From NCBI RefSeq assembly GCF_010093535.1, contig NW_022985199.1, positions 530,100 through 594,099 of the forward strand: 64,000 nucleotides of DNA, in the 5' to 3' direction. Source of the stretch: Lindgomyces ingoldianus (Eukaryota; Ascomycota; Dothideomycetes; Pleosporales; Lindgomycetaceae). A program made the translations under genes and the position numbers. Below, in pieces: positions 1 to 12,312 of the stretch (position 1 is its first letter; the number at the start of each line of letters is the position of its first letter). The notes below the pieces were generated by a model that saw only the letters and a program-made list of their open reading frames with translations, ran no database searches and was not told where the DNA came from.

Positions 1-235
1 AGGAGGACTTGGTGCGCGCGCCACAGGCTGGAGACCAGGGACGTCGTCGGCCTTAAGGGGCTGCGACTTCTGATAGTAGCTGCAGGCCTGTCAGAACCAG
101 AAGACTTCGAGTAGGGTCGAGAGACACTCACCGGTAGAATTCCCGCTCTTTCGTCCTGTCGGTGACCTCCATTTCTCGCTTGGAGGCCTTTGCGGGGACA
201 GAGCTCGTTGACGAAGGAAGTTGGCCGCCCATCAT
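1..235 (-). CDS. 5' end of an unrecognised gene, truncated by the window edge
   Basis: An open frame starts at two consecutive ATGs (first at 235). It runs through a Ser-rich leader and a charged stretch (SKREMEVTDRTKEREFYR) to a clean donor (gtgagt from 131). A 52-nt intron (131-80) with a CTGAC branch-like site and a gcag acceptor keeps the frame open into a second exon (79-1), which starts RYYQKSQPLKADD and leaves the window. Donor, branch, intron length and frame agree, so a spliced gene is likely. A longer frame in the same phase extends upstream to 658, but the region before the ATG pair is low-complexity and looks like leader DNA. I do not recognise the family. Confidence 0.4.
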
Positions 236-1150
236 GGAGTGTTGTAGGGGGCGGAAAAGGCGCGACGAGGAGCGAGGAAAGAGGACATGCCGCGCACGTG
301 AGGACAGGAAGACAGTGGCAGTCGTGGAATGAAGGCTCGACCAGGTATGGGTCTGGACTTGGCCGGGAGGAACTTTGTCAGGCGCAGGGTGGAGGGCGGG
401 AGTGACTGGGCGCAGACCGCGCAGGCTTTCCGATTCTTTGCGGTGCGGGACCAATGGTATGATGTCATAAGCGGAGCGGAACTCATCAATTAGGCCCTGT
501 TGAACCACCGCAGCCAGAGCTGGAGTGTGTCTGGCGTCTACTCTACCCCCAGCAGAGATCGACGCCGAAGTTCTCAGACCCCGCGCCAAGCCTAAATTCA
601 GAGTCTGCGGTTCTCTTGCTGGTTCCAGGCTCAAGAGGCCATCCGTGCGAGGAAGCAATCCCTCGGGAGTTTTGACATATCAGCCAACCATTGTCCTGGA
701 AAATGCCGCGATGTGAACATACCGATCAGCGCCTTTGGCATTGTGTCTCAAGATCGGGCTGCCGATGCCTGCTTTGATGTTTTCTGGTCCTGGGTTTCTG
801 TTGCTGAGATTGCCGAGCACGTGACCCATACACACAAATACTCAGCCTTACATCCGGTCCGCGCTTCTGAGCAGCAGCCTTGGAACGGATCCGCTGTGCT
901 TCACGGTTGCCTCACAACACGAAAGCAGAGTCTTAGCTGAATGGTATCTACGGGGTGAAGATTCTTTATTAAAGTAAGTTCGGTCTCTGTTCCTGTGAAT
1001 TAGGGCTCAGACGGGCCACTTCTTCCTGGGAGGGCTTGTATGAGTCAAGGGAGCCAATCACCACCACTCTCGTCTGTACCATCCGTCCACTCGAGCCAAT
1101 GTCAACTTGACAGAACTGCTTTGAAGTCATCGCTAACCCAGCACGCAGTC
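236..1150. other. Intergenic region between divergent genes
   Basis: This interval separates the minus-strand gene at the left edge from QNS1. It holds small overlapping frames on both strands with no recognisable protein and no consistent splice pattern. A CACGTG core lies at 818-823. It probably carries the promoters and 5' leaders of both neighbours. Confidence 0.5.
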
Positions 1151-3874
1151 ATGGGGCGTTTAATGACCGTGGCGACTTGCTCGCTTAATCGTGCGTATCC
1201 AAATACCCGTTTAAATGTCATCTGACAACTGACGCGTATTCTAGAGTGGGCACTTGACTGGGAGGGTAACCTCGCGAGAATTAAAGAGAGTATACATGAA
1301 GCTAAAGCTCGGGGAGCCACTCTTCGTGTCGGACCAGAACTCGAGGTACATCTTCCCCGAGTCTTGTGAAGCCTTCCTAATCCTCGAGTCTGGAACAGGT
1401 CTGTGGCTATGGCTGTCTGGATCACTTTCTCGAAGGCGACCTGTATCTCCATTGCTGGGAAATGCTCCTCAATATCTTGAATGATGCATCTTGCCATAGC
1501 ATACTCCTTGACATTGGGATGCCAGTCATACATCGCAACAATAGGTTCAATAGGTAACATAGCTTTCGGACCTTCAGTAGGACATGTAAACCTTACTTTG
1601 CCACAGTCGAATAATCGCCCTAAACGGAAAGATTATCCTGATCCGGTGGGTGTGGCTCTACAAATGTATAATATGGTTGTCCATACTGAACCAAGTCTAG
1701 ACCGAAGTTATGGCTCGCCAATGACGGCAACTATAGAGAAATGAGATACTTCATCCCCTGGGGTATGGACGCCGTTAACGGTTGAAACTGTGAATGCTAA
1801 TAGGCTCAGGACGTCCGACCCATGTTGAGGAATACTACCTTCCTCGATTGATTGCTAACGTACAAGGGAGCCAGAAGGTTCCCATAGGAGACGCTGTGAT
1901 TTCAACTCCGGATACATGTTTCGGAGCAGAGACATGCGAGGTCTGATTTACTACTTCCTTTTTCGGATGCCTATACTGAATTGTCGAATAGGAGCTGTTC
2001 ACACCAAATTCACCCCACAATGCCATGGGTCTGAACGGCGTTGAGATATTTACAAATTCTTCTGGCAGTCACCATAGTCTTCGCAAGTTGGACACTCGAA
2101 TCTCTCTCATTCAGGAAGCTACACGCAAAAACGGCGGCGTCTATCTGTACTCAAACCAACAAGGTTGTGATGGCGACCGCTTGTATTACGACGGATGTGC
2201 CATGGTCATCATCAACGGAGAAATTGTAGCCCAAGGCTCTCAGTTCTCTTTGAACGACGTCGAAGTTGTCACAGCAGTTGTCGATATCGAGGAAGTTCGA
2301 GCCTACAGGTTTGCGCCATCACGAGGTCTCCAGTCCCTTCAAGCACCGACTTATCAACGAATCGAGACCACCTTTAGTCTTTCTAGTGGGGACAGCGATT
2401 TTGATCCTAATGTGACTCCGTCAAGGCATCAAAGCCTTCGAGTCCACAAACCGGAGGAGGAGATAGCACTTGGACCTGCATGCTGGTTGTGGGACTACCT
2501 GCGCAGGAGCAAAGCTGCAGGCTTCCTCGTTCCTCTTAGCGGAGGTATTGATTCCTGCGCCACGGCCGTCATTGTCTTCAGTATGTGTCGGATCATCATG
2601 GATGCTCTTAAGAATGGAAATACCCAAGTGAAAGCGGACGTACAACGCATTGCTGGTGCATACGAGGCAGAAGACTGGTTCCCCAAGACGCCCCAGGAAC
2701 TCTGTAACCGCATTTTCCACACCGTGTACATGGGCATGGCTGCGCAGTCGTCCAAAGAAACTCGCTCACGCGCTGAACGACTTGCAAAGGATATCGGCGC
2801 GTACCACACAGACATGAACATCGACGATGTCTTCCATGCAGAGAAAGGACTTCTCACACAAGCAACCGGCTTCGAGCCACAATTTAAAGTGCATGGTGGA
2901 GCGGTTTCCGAGAATCTCGCTCTTCAGAACATTCAAGCACGGACGCGTATGGTGACGGCATACTATTTCGCACAGATGCTGCCGACGGTCCGGAAACGTC
3001 CTGGCGGTGGTGGGCTGCTCGTCCTTGGATCAGCGAACGTTGAGTATGTTCTTTGCCCAGCTTCCAGCTTCTCATTCTAGGCTAACATCTGATGCTCATA
3101 GTGAATGCCTCCGAGGCTACCTGACCAAGTATGACTGCAGTAGTGCAGACAGTAGGCCATCTTATCTCCCCACTATCCCGATTCCCTCAGCTAACAAACT
3201 CCAGTAAATCCCATCGGCAGTATTTCCAAAACCGACCTAAAGCGCTTCATCCACTGGGCTTGTTCCGAATTCAGTCTCCCCATCCTAGACGAATTCATCG
3301 ACGCAATCCCAACTGCCGAACTAGGTAAAAAAACCCTCCCCACTCCACCCCACTATTGATTCTATGTCTATCTAACAAACCCATCACCCACAGAGCCCAT
3401 AACCCACGACTACGTGCAATCTGATGAAGCCGATATGGGGATGACGTACGACGAGCTCAGCATCTTTGGCAAGCTACGTAAAGAAGCGAAACTAGGTCCC
3501 TATGGCATGTTTCAACGCCTGCTGCATGACTGGCGAGATAAGTGCTCGCCAAGCGAGGTTGCGGTTAAGGTTAAGCGGTTTCATCATTTCTGTAAGATAC
3601 CCATTCCTCCCATTTCTCCTCCCCTCCTTCCCATATCCTAGGGCTAGTTCTGCGGGTGACAGGTGGTGTTGTGCTGATCAAATATTTAGATGCGATAAAC
3701 CGCCACAAAATGACAACCATGACACCCGCCTATCACGCCGAAGGCTACTCACCTGACGACAATCGCTTTGATCTCCGACCGTTTCTGTATCCCGCGTTCT
3801 TCGAGAGTTGGAGCTTCAAGCGGATCGATGAGGTTGTTGCGCAGTTGGAGAAAGAGGGGGGTGTGAATGAATAG
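1151..3874 (+). CDS. QNS1: Glutamine-dependent NAD+ synthetase
   Basis: The enzyme makes NAD+ from nicotinic acid adenine dinucleotide, ATP and glutamine, the last step of de novo and salvage NAD synthesis. I read eleven exons: 1151-1190, 1245-1345, 1399-1553, 1607-1645, 1701-1762, 1810-1940, 1992-3043, 3102-3151, 3205-3324, 3394-3591 and 3690-3874. They sum to about 710 residues, the usual length. The N-terminal nitrilase-like glutaminase domain shows the Glu-Lys-Cys triad: E45 (GPELE), K114 (RPK) and C175 (AETCEE). The C-terminal synthetase domain carries the pyrophosphate-binding loop SGGIDS near 2540. The start is the conserved [13 protein letters not shown]. The N-terminal half is cut into small exons while exon 7 is over 1 kb. 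It converges with TRM4 downstream. Confidence 0.96.
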
Positions 3875-4258
3875 GGGAAACTAGGCTAGAAATTTGCATC
3901 ATGTTGATGAGCGAGCTGATTCTAGTAAGAGGCTAGGTGGTTGGGGTTTATTTTGGCTTTGGTACACGTTATCTAATAGCATACTGGGGAGAGTAAGAAT
4001 GGATAGGGGTTGCTTAGGGCGGAAATGTGCCTACTGTTGCCTTTCTCGCTAATTCCAGCAAGAGGTTCAGCATATCAATTCTATTCTGGTAAGGTTGTAC
4101 GTTGAATGGTGAAATGCTGTACTAGAAAGGAACGGTTGGGAAGAAGGCTGAGCCTTCTCCATATGCACTATATATGAGCACAGTGAGTGCTCTGCTATCT
4201 TACCTTCACCTCGCTCTATTGGAACCTAATGCCCTCATATGAAAAACCTGTCGCGCGC
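3875..4258. other. Convergent 3' intergenic region
   Basis: This is the space between the stop codons of QNS1 and the minus-strand methyltransferase gene. It should hold both 3' UTRs. I see no gene in it. Confidence 0.6.
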
Positions 4259-6819
4259 CTACTTGTCCTCAATATCTACCATCTCCTGACCCTCAACTGC
4301 AAGAGCAGTCTCCTGATCCTCAACAGCCAAAGCAGCCTCCTTCGCAGCCTGCTTGTCCTTGACATGATTGATAATGGGCGGGTTCAGCTCATCCCAGAAC
4401 CTCAGCAACAGCGCCAACCGATCCTCATTCGATACCATGAGGTTGATCGAACCCGGATGTCGCCAGACAGGAAGGACCATTGGGAATGGCATGCTATCGC
4501 CGCCATCCGATTTCTCGATCTTGAGGAAACAGCAACCAACATCCATCTCCGCAAGCTGGTCGCCCACATCGTCGAGTTTGTGCTTCCCGTCCTTTGGCAT
4601 GATCGGAAACATCTCAATGAGCAGTTTGTGCAACGTGGCCTTGCTCTTGAGTGTGATGATGCGCTTCGCAGCCCAGGGCTCGAGGATCCGGATTCCGTCG
4701 TCTTGGAGTCGCCACTTTGCGCCAGGGTTGTCGGTGTCTTTGACTTTGTGCGACATGAAGGTGACGACGCCACAGTGCACGAACTTGACGCCGCGGTCTT
4801 TATTCATGGTTAAAATATCCTTTGCGAGTTCGGATGTGTAGTAGATTTTGTTGGCAGGGATACCTTCCTTGTTCTTGACCATGAAGCGGTTGCGAGGGAA
4901 GCGCGCCGAGATGCCGAAGAAGTCGGTGATGTTTTTGATAGTTGGGTCATCCGGGGCGAGGTATTCGAAGAACTCGGTTTGGGCGGGCTGGCCATTTCGG
5001 TTGAGTTTTTTGAAGATCTCCTTGGTGTCCTTCTCGTCTTTAACGGCGCCGTTTGCTGACATTTTAGCGTCCACGTTGGTAGTAACTGGAGTTTGGGTAT
5101 CCTCTGTTGCTACAATATCTGGCTCAGTACCGTTAGTGAATGATGTCTTCACTCGCTTTGGTGACTGAGATTCATCCGCACCCTCCGATCGCTGCCTCTT
5201 TGATCCAGCTCTTGACAACGAAGTACCATTTTGTGTCTCCGTTAGCCCTGACTCTTCCTCGGTCTTGCTGGGTACTTGGGCGACCTTGATATCCTCCTTC
5301 TTTTCGAGGACGGTAATGAAGAAACCGCTAGTATCCTGCAGATGCGGGTAGACTCGCATGCAGTTCTCGAGTGGTATGCGCTCCTCTTCAGACATGTTGG
5401 TGGGGGGGAACATGCCCGGAGTCATGTTTCGAGAGAACGAGCGGTTTTCATCCTTGACTGATTCCCTCACCTCCTCGAACTTCTCCCAGCTTGTAAACAT
5501 GTGAGGTTTCTTATCTTCTAATAGTACGCTTGACATGTCCATGACTTTCCACGTCTTTAATCCGGGCCGTCGGATGAGGTTGGGGAGGTGGTCGTCGCAA
5601 TTCACAACCGTGACTTTAGATACGCCACCGCACTGCCTGATAGCGTCTGCGACCACAGCCTCGTTTTCGACAGGGTTCATGCTACAGGTAGAGTAAACCA
5701 GGCGACCACCCTTCTTGAGTAACTGAAGGCCTCGGATGAGGATCCGCACTTGTAAGCCGTGAAGTCCGAGTGCATCCTTGGGGGTCCATTTCTGCCAGAC
5801 ATTGGTGTTCTTTCGAGTCGTGCCATCTCCAGAGCAGGGGACGTCAGCGAGGACGCGATCGAACTTGAGGTATTTCTTCTTTCCTCCAGCAGGTCCGGCA
5901 GGAATCTCTAGGGACGGGTAGGCGGCTGCGTCGTGCTGGGTAATGATGAGATTGGGGAAATTAAGCCGCTTGACCTGGTGAACTAGCATTCCGGCGCGCT
6001 TATAATCGGTATCATTTGCGACCAGCAGCCCCGTTGATCGCCCATCATCGCTATAATCGCCAGATTTGTCGGACATGTCATGTGCGTTACTTGAGGCAGC
6101 CATCTGGACACGGTCCTCTTCATCACCATGAATCATCTCCGCTAATTGAGCTGATTTGCTGCCTGGAGCGGCGCACATGTCTAGGACAACCATTCCAGGT
6201 TTGACATCGAGGAAGTGTGGCGGGACCATACTTACGACCTCTTGTCTGCTGATGTTGCCTGAACTGGTCTCTGCGACCAAGAATTTCTGGAATTCTGCAA
6301 ACTGCTTGTTCCGACGAATGACCTTCTTGTCAGTCTTCATGTGCCAGGTGAGCTCGTCGGGAAAGGCAGAGACAGGCTCTGGAGGCTGCACAGGCTGTCC
6401 TTCCCATTCAGTCGCGGCAATTCGGGGAATGTACCGTTCTTTGAAGATGTCTCGAACGGCGAGAGCATCACTAGGAGGTCAGCTGACATAACGTGAGCAT
6501 GCAAAAGTATAGACCCACGTCTTGGTCCCAGTGAAGCGCCAGCTGGTGGGCAGGTCTGTCTTCATGTACTCCCACATTTTAGTGAGCTCATCGTATCCCA
6601 TGAACCCGCCCTGGCTGTAGTAGGCCTCATAGTAATCATTTGTTCTCGGTATGGTAGACCACGGCTCGCTGCGAACAGCATTAGATCGGTCGTTGCGCTT
6701 GCTCCCCTTCTTGTTGCCATGGCGGTTCCCACCTCCGCGGTTTCCCCTCTGGAAGAGGTCAGCGGCTGTTTAGCAGGGTGGGCCTCTAACGAGCATACCT
6801 TGGAGCCTCCCCGCGCCAT
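4259..6819 (-). CDS. NCL1: tRNA (cytosine-5-)-methyltransferase, Trm4/Ncl1 (NSUN2 family)
   Basis: This is a nuclear SAM-dependent enzyme that makes m5C in tRNAs. There are three exons (6819-6799, 6748-6519, 6470-4259) and about 820 residues. The first two exons give a Gly/Arg/Lys-rich N-terminus (MARGGSKRGNRGGG), then the family's N-terminal block ending in the GTKTDALAVRDIF region. The Rossmann SAM-binding motif (VLDMCAAPGSKSAQL) lies near 6170, the PCSGDGT motif at about 5819-5840, and the catalytic TCSMNP cysteine motif at about 5680-5695. A charged, Ser/Thr-rich stretch around 5060-5280 interrupts the C-terminal part. The start is chosen because exon 1 joins in frame and only this reading restores the conserved N-terminus. 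It is divergent from RPL7. Confidence 0.95.
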
Positions 6820-7245
6820 TCTCGCGTGAGTAGAGCTCAATTGGCAGTCGCGAGTAGCTAAAGCGAACTTTGAGCCCGGGACGAGTGAGAAGCTGTGAAT
6901 ATCCTGTGACTGAAGTCTACTACTCTAAATGTTCGCCAGGAGTCTAGCAAGTGGCAGTACCAGCTACTCAGATACAGTTGGTGGGGCTATATCCGAAGGC
7001 TACGAGTGATGTCGCTCGTGGTTGCTGTCTCGAGGAAGAGTGTGAAGTTGCGCACAAATTCTGGGCGAAGGAGCTCTGTGGCGGGGCAGGTGCAAGGAGG
7101 CTGAAATCTTGGCGTCTTGGCACCCACACAACAGTTCAATTTCGCGAACTCTCTCCATGCCGGCTCTTCGAAACAACTTCTCCAGCCTCCCCCGCCAGCT
7201 TCACCACCAGCTTCACTCCCAGTTTCGGGTCTTGCATTAGTAACA
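6820..7245. promoter_or_regulatory. Divergent promoter between NCL1 and RPL7
   Basis: These 426 nt separate the two start codons, so both promoters must lie here or in the leaders. A CT-rich tract (about 7150-7215) sits just upstream of the RPL7 ATG, as is common before highly expressed fungal ribosomal-protein genes. I did not identify a specific factor site. Confidence 0.5.
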
Positions 7246-8221
7246 ATGGCCGGAAAGACGTAAGTCGCTTCCGTGTGATTGAGTCTCGCCTCTAACACCT
7301 CTAATCTGCGCAGAACCGTCCCTACACAGGACAGCCTTGTCCCCGAGTTGGTTCTGAAGAAGAACAAGGCCCAGCAGAAAGTCGCCGCTGCCCGCGCTGC
7401 TGAGCTGCAGAAGAAACGCGAGGTCCGGCACCCGTCTCCTTAGATCTGCTTTTGCAGTTAGGAGCAACACAGTTGGCTAAGACTATCTTAGGCCAACAAG
7501 AAGAAACGATCCGTCATATTCGAGCGTGCGAAAGGCTATCTGGCGGAGTACCGCAAAGCAGAGCGCGACCTGATTCAGGCAAAGCGCTCTGCGAAGCGGG
7601 ATCACTCATTCTTCGTGCCAGCTGAACCCAAGCTCATCTTCGCGATCCGCATTAAAGGGTGAGCGACACTGCGTCCCTGTCGACCATCAGGAGCTGACCA
7701 AAAGCATAGTATCAACAAGATTGATCCCAAGAAGCGCAAGACGTTGCAACTCCTCCGGCTCCTTCAGATCAACAATGGCGTCTTCATCAGAGTGACGAAG
7801 GCTACAAGTGAGATGCTCAAGATCGTCGAGCCCTTTATCGCCTATGGATACCCAAATCTCAAGAGCGTCCGTGAGTTAATCTACAAGCGCGGATACGGCA
7901 AAGTCAACAAGCAGCGCCTCCCGCTCTCAGACAATGATATTGTCGAAGAGCATCTTGGCAAATTTGGCATCGTCTGCATCGAAGACTTGATCCACGAGAT
8001 CTACACCGTCGGTCCCAATTTCAAGCAAGTCTCGAACTTCTTATGGCCCTTCGTACGTCCAATCGCAGTCTACGTAATTGAATTTATCTTAACATGCATT
8101 ATAGAAGCTCTCCAACCCTACGGGTGGCTTCCGGCCTCGAAAATTTAAACACTTTATCGAGGGAGGAGATCTTGGCAACCGCGAGGACTATATCAACACT
8201 TTGATCAAGCAGATGAACTAG
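7246..8221 (+). CDS. RPL7: 60S ribosomal protein L7 (uL30)
   Basis: This is a structural protein of the large cytosolic ribosomal subunit. There are five exons (7246-7259, 7314-7422, 7492-7658, 7710-8052, 8105-8221) encoding about 247 residues, the normal length. The N-terminus is the lysine/arginine-rich eukaryotic extension. The uL30 core is clear: [38 protein letters not shown] and [15 protein letters not shown]. It ends with the canonical [25 protein letters not shown] tail. The first coding exon is only 14 nt, a layout common in fungal ribosomal-protein genes. The introns are 51-69 nt, too short to host a box C/D snoRNA. Confidence 0.97.
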
Positions 8222-8864
8222 GGCTCGAATTGCTTTGAAGGATTATGCTGGCGTAACGCGGGTCTGCTCGATGATTCCCCACGAAGGCCATATGCTTTAA
8301 CCTTGGTCAACGAAGCCCTGGACGAATAAAAGTGGTCTGGGTTGGTCGATAGGCTTTTGCAATGCTGTGAGATGGATGCAGGTTTGCGAGCTTACTCGGC
8401 AAGAATCAGGCACCAATCAAATACCAAACAATTATTCACTCACATTTTGTGTCTTTGCCCGTTTCAAAATGCCCGCAGGTGACCAATAGCGCTCTTGGTT
8501 ACAGTATTGAGTTGTTCGCTTAGCAGGACTTTTTCGTAACCTCCACCCATTTACCCGATAGCACATTCGAATACGACCTATCCACACTATTGTCTCCTGT
8601 CCAATCGAGGCCCCTCAAGTACTGTACGATCTTCTGTTCAGACATTCTCGTTCCATCCGCCCTGCGTACGGGCCAGATCACCTGAATGGCGCCACGGTGG
8701 CGCTTTGCGTCCGTTTTTCGTATCGAGTCAAGCTGAACCTCAAAATATCTGGATCAAACCACCAGCTCCATATTTAACGACACCTCACCCATGAACTCCC
8801 AAAAACTCCCAGACATTCATCCTATTATTCATTAATCTACCAGTGCTCGCAAAAGTCGCAACCA
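8222..8864. other. Intergenic region
   Basis: This interval holds the 3' flank of RPL7 and the upstream region of the glycosyltransferase gene. The last 100 nt before the ATG are pyrimidine- and A-rich, fitting a 5' leader. I see no gene or repeat. Confidence 0.55.
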
Positions 8865-9995
8865 ATGTACCCAAAAGCCCGGAAGTTCTACCTGTTCCTT
8901 ATTTGTGCCTCGCTCTTCACCTGCTCCGTCTACCTCTACAACACCTCTCTCGCGCGGCCGATCTCCGGCCTGCACTCAACGTTTCCTACTCCGCCATGGA
9001 AGACAAAGCCTAAATACGCATACGCCACTTTCCTCGGCCCGCCAACCTCTAAGGAAGCCCTTGAACACCAAAACAGTACAGACTACACATCCATTCTCCT
9101 TAAGGACCCATATTTCATCTCAGTCCGACTCCTCACCTACCAAATCATGCATGCAGAAAAGACAAGAACTAAATTCGACGGCGTCCCCTTTCTCGTACTC
9201 GTTCTACCTCAAGTCCCTAAGAGCCAAACTGATGTTCTGAAAAAAGAGGGCGCGACGATTGTGGAAGTCCAGCCGCTTGATTTACCAGATCTATTTGATA
9301 AGAACTATATCATGGGATCACGGTTTAGGGATGTGCTGTCGAAACTGAGGTTGTGGCAGTTGACAGATTATGAGAGGGTGCTTTATTTAGATGCGGATTC
9401 TTTTTTGCTAGAAAGGTTGGATGGGCTTTTTCTGGATGAGAGGTATAGTGTGCCGGTGAAGACTTTGCCGAGTAATGCAACGAGAAAGACTGGGGGCGAG
9501 AGCAAGGATGACGTTGAAGGAAATAGCCATGGGAGAAAGGTATTCGAGCCCCCGGAAGAATTCATCATGGCGGCTAGCACAGACACCTACGGCGACCAAA
9601 CGGAATGGGAACAACCAGGCCATGTTAACTACCTTTGTGCATGCTTCATGCTGTTCGCACCCAGTGAGCAGATGTTCGATTATTACCGCTATGTGCTGAC
9701 TGGCCCGGACGCCCCTCCCAATGCAGCGTACCCTGAACAAGATTTATTGATTTATGTACACAGGCTAGAGGGGCAGATGCCTTGGACTAGGATTCCGATC
9801 GAGTGGAGCGCGAACGATGGAGAGATGGTGGATGAGCTTGTTGGAGGGGTCAAGAGTTTACATGTTAAGGGGTGGGAGGGAGCTGAAGGGGGTAACGTTG
9901 CGAATGAGAAGACGAAGGCGATGTGGAGAAGTCTGGTGAAGGAGATGGAAGATTATTGGAAGGCGGCAGAACGATGGACGAATTTGAAGAGTTGA
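8865..9995 (+). CDS. Type II membrane glycosyltransferase, family GT8 (glycogenin-like)
   Basis: One uninterrupted exon encodes 376 residues. Residues 8-27 form a single hydrophobic segment after a short basic N-terminus (MYPKARKFYLF...), so a Golgi type II membrane protein is expected. The domain begins with YAYATFLG, where GT8 members bind the nucleotide sugar. It contains the metal-binding DxD in YLDADSFLLERLDGLF, followed by HVNYLCACFMLFAPS and the C-terminal YPEQDLL and LHVKGW-like blocks of glycogenin/GNT1-type enzymes. Family membership is clear. The sugar donor and acceptor cannot be told from sequence alone. An insertion rich in Gly/Lys/Asp sits just after the DxD region (about 9470-9540). 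Confidence 0.88.
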   Translation: MYPKARKFYLFLICASLFTCSVYLYNTSLARPISGLHSTFPTPPWKTKPKYAYATFLGPPTSKEALEHQNSTDYTSILLKDPYFISVRLLTYQIMHAEKTRTKFDGVPFLVLVLPQVPKSQTDVLKKEGATIVEVQPLDLPDLFDKNYIMGSRFRDVLSKLRLWQLTDYERVLYLDADSFLLERLDGLFLDERYSVPVKTLPSNATRKTGGESKDDVEGNSHGRKVFEPPEEFIMAASTDTYGDQTEWEQPGHVNYLCACFMLFAPSEQMFDYYRYVLTGPDAPPNAAYPEQDLLIYVHRLEGQMPWTRIPIEWSANDGEMVDELVGGVKSLHVKGWEGAEGGNVANEKTKAMWRSLVKEMEDYWKAAERWTNLKS

Positions 9996-11201
9996 AGGGG
10001 GTGCCTTCACGTTCTTCCCATCGTCACGGTGTCGAAGGCTCCCAACGGCACTCTCGACGTACCACTAGATTTCGCAGAACCCGGTCTACCTTCTTACCTC
10101 TTGTTTGGATAACATTGACATCTAGTCTTATCCTGTGTATGCACGTCCTCGAGAAGTTGGCTGTGTCTGACCATCGTCGATGTCTGCTTGATCATCACCA
10201 AGCCGCGGATGATAACAAGCTGGATCCTTCACATGCATCTCGGCCTCCACTATCAGGATTGCTGCGGTTTGGTATAGTGTGGTGGGGAAGGAAGCTTGCC
10301 AGGTCTTGAACGCTCCAGAGACTAGAAGTGGATGGCAAACCGCCAAGGTTTGCAAAGACGAGACCCCTTCATGACGGAAATATGCAGCATCGAACGAAGA
10401 GATAGCTATGTTAATTTTGAGGCGTGACAATTCGGAGAGTATACTTTGAATATCAGGAGAACATGTTTCATCTTGTAGGGACAATTAGGAATTGTGTGAT
10501 CACCCGATGCAAATGGCGCACTAACATGCCTTTGAAGTCGTCATCGCGGCCCTCAAATCTCTCTTGTGAAGGGCTAGGATGAGGCTTGAAAATGAGCACT
10601 ATTCGGACAACCTCGTATGAAGATTTGAGTCCAAACGCCAACGCCCGCCCTCTGTACATTTCCGTCCCATTAAGATAAGGCGTTGATCTCGGCAACCGTC
10701 TGTGATTGCACATTCCAGGCCCGGGGTGGTTCTCGCTTGTGGCCGGTGGCGCTCAACCCACGATCTCGAGCGATGCAAGCGATTCGATGATAACGGATTG
10801 GCACAAGAAGCTCAGCTTGTGATGGATAGTGGGAAAGTTGTACGCAGCAAATAAGCACATGTCTTCTTGACTCGATGCTGTGGTGCCCTTCATCATGCCG
10901 AAGCCCGATCGTTTTCGTAAAACGGGCACTAGCGAGCTCATGCATGTCTCAACAAAACCAACCAATTTCACATGCTTCACAAGCTCCTCACCGTACCTAA
11001 CCAGTCTTCTAATCTGGATCCCACTTGGGCCAAACTTTATGTCATGCGAACCACCCACGCAGGCGTCCAAATTTATCTTGAGCTGCCGCACTCGGCTCTT
11101 CTCCATCATGCATAATTTTGACCTCCATCCATGACCTGAGCTTGCGGCAGCGAGAGAATTGTAGTACTGCGTAGCTTATCTTGTACTTAATAGCAGTGAA
11201 T
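9996..11201. other. Intergenic region with uncertain minus-strand frames
   Basis: This stretch has several overlapping frames of 80-120 codons on the minus strand (for example 10128-10484 and 10753-11109). None shows a recognisable domain, and I could not join them by convincing splice sites. They may be chance frames or the remains of a lost gene. The right end is the upstream region of the next plus-strand gene. Confidence 0.4.
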
Positions 11202-12312
11202 ATGGCGCCAGACGGAAGAGCACCCGCACCTTCGTTAGAACTCGAATCGACTTCTGCCAACACAGACCAGAAAGACATCCAGCCCAGCATGTTGTATTTG
11301 GTTCTCCCTGCTGTTGTCCAAACCCGGATACCTACTCTCCCCTCCATCAGACGGTCTATCAGTGACCTCCGTGGCCGTTCGATACATATCAAGAGTCTCA
11401 GCATAAGCACTGAGGTCTCCGCCCCGGAGTCTCCTCCTCCAAGGTATTCGTCAAGAGCTGGCCGGGAAACACCAAATCGAGACTCGATTGTGTCATCCGA
11501 TACTGAGGAAATCGACTTTCGAGATGACGTCTCCGAGCGTCCTGAATCGTTGAGCTTTATACCTCCTCCCTTCCCTCTTTCAGAAACGGAGACTGGCATA
11601 AACTGGAAGTACTCTAATCAAGGTATGGCAAACTCGTCTTTTCTTCAAACACACCCATTAACTGTTGTCAGGAATCAGCCTCTTGACTCAAGCATACCAA
11701 GAGTCCAACGCCCTCGCTCGTGGTGCTGCTGATGCGTCAGCCGTCCTTGCCCGCCAGCTCTACCTCCATGGCATGACATACCTTCTGCGAGGAATCCCAG
11801 CGGACTTGACGCCGGAGGAAACCCTCAGCCTACAGGCCGCCATTCCCGTTGGCATCCTTGACCTGCAGAACGACCCTAACGCCCACGCCTTGATACCTTT
11901 CCCACAACAAGGTTCAGTGTCTCAAGAAGGCCCTGTCCAAAACCCGTCACTACTCCACCGCCTCACCGCCTCGATCGTCTTCCAAACCTTCGTCCTAATC
12001 CAATTCCTCCTGCCCTACATCAGGCTCTTCATTGGGCACGCATATCGATGGGAGAGGGAGAACAAGGTCACGCAGCGTCTCTTTAGTAAGAGCATCACGA
12101 CGGTAGATGAGTTGGGGCGAAGGAGCTTGCAGCTGTCGCAGACAGTGTGCCGGATGAATGACGGCAAAGTCGGACAGGCTATTAATGACTTGACGATTTG
12201 GTGGGTTCGAGGACTAACCGGGGGTATTCAACAAGGTCTATCAGAAGGTGTCGTCATCCTTGGTCCGGAGAGGAATCAGACTTCGAAAGGTCGGGTGGAG
12301 AGGATTGATTGA
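11202..12312 (+). CDS. Hypothetical protein with one membrane-like segment
   Basis: Two exons (11202-11622 and 11672-12312), joined by a 49-nt intron with gtatgg donor and gtcag acceptor, give about 353 residues in one frame. The N-terminal half is Ser/Pro-rich and acidic, probably disordered. The C-terminal half is ordered: it begins GISLLTQAYQESNALARGAADASAVLARQLY and carries a hydrophobic stretch (IVFQTFVLIQFLLPYIRLFIG) followed by basic residues, consistent with one transmembrane or membrane-embedded helix. I do not recognise the family and assign no function. The ATG at 11202 is the first in frame. Confidence 0.75.

Noticed and set aside
1102..1560. Minus-strand frame of 152 codons over the QNS1 N-terminus
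   Set aside because: The plus strand gives six spliced exons with all nitrilase residues, so this is antisense.
7260..8104. Intronic snoRNA in RPL7, as in yeast RPL7 introns
   Set aside because: All four introns are under 70 nt and lack paired C (RUGAUGA) and D (CUGA) boxes in the right arrangement.
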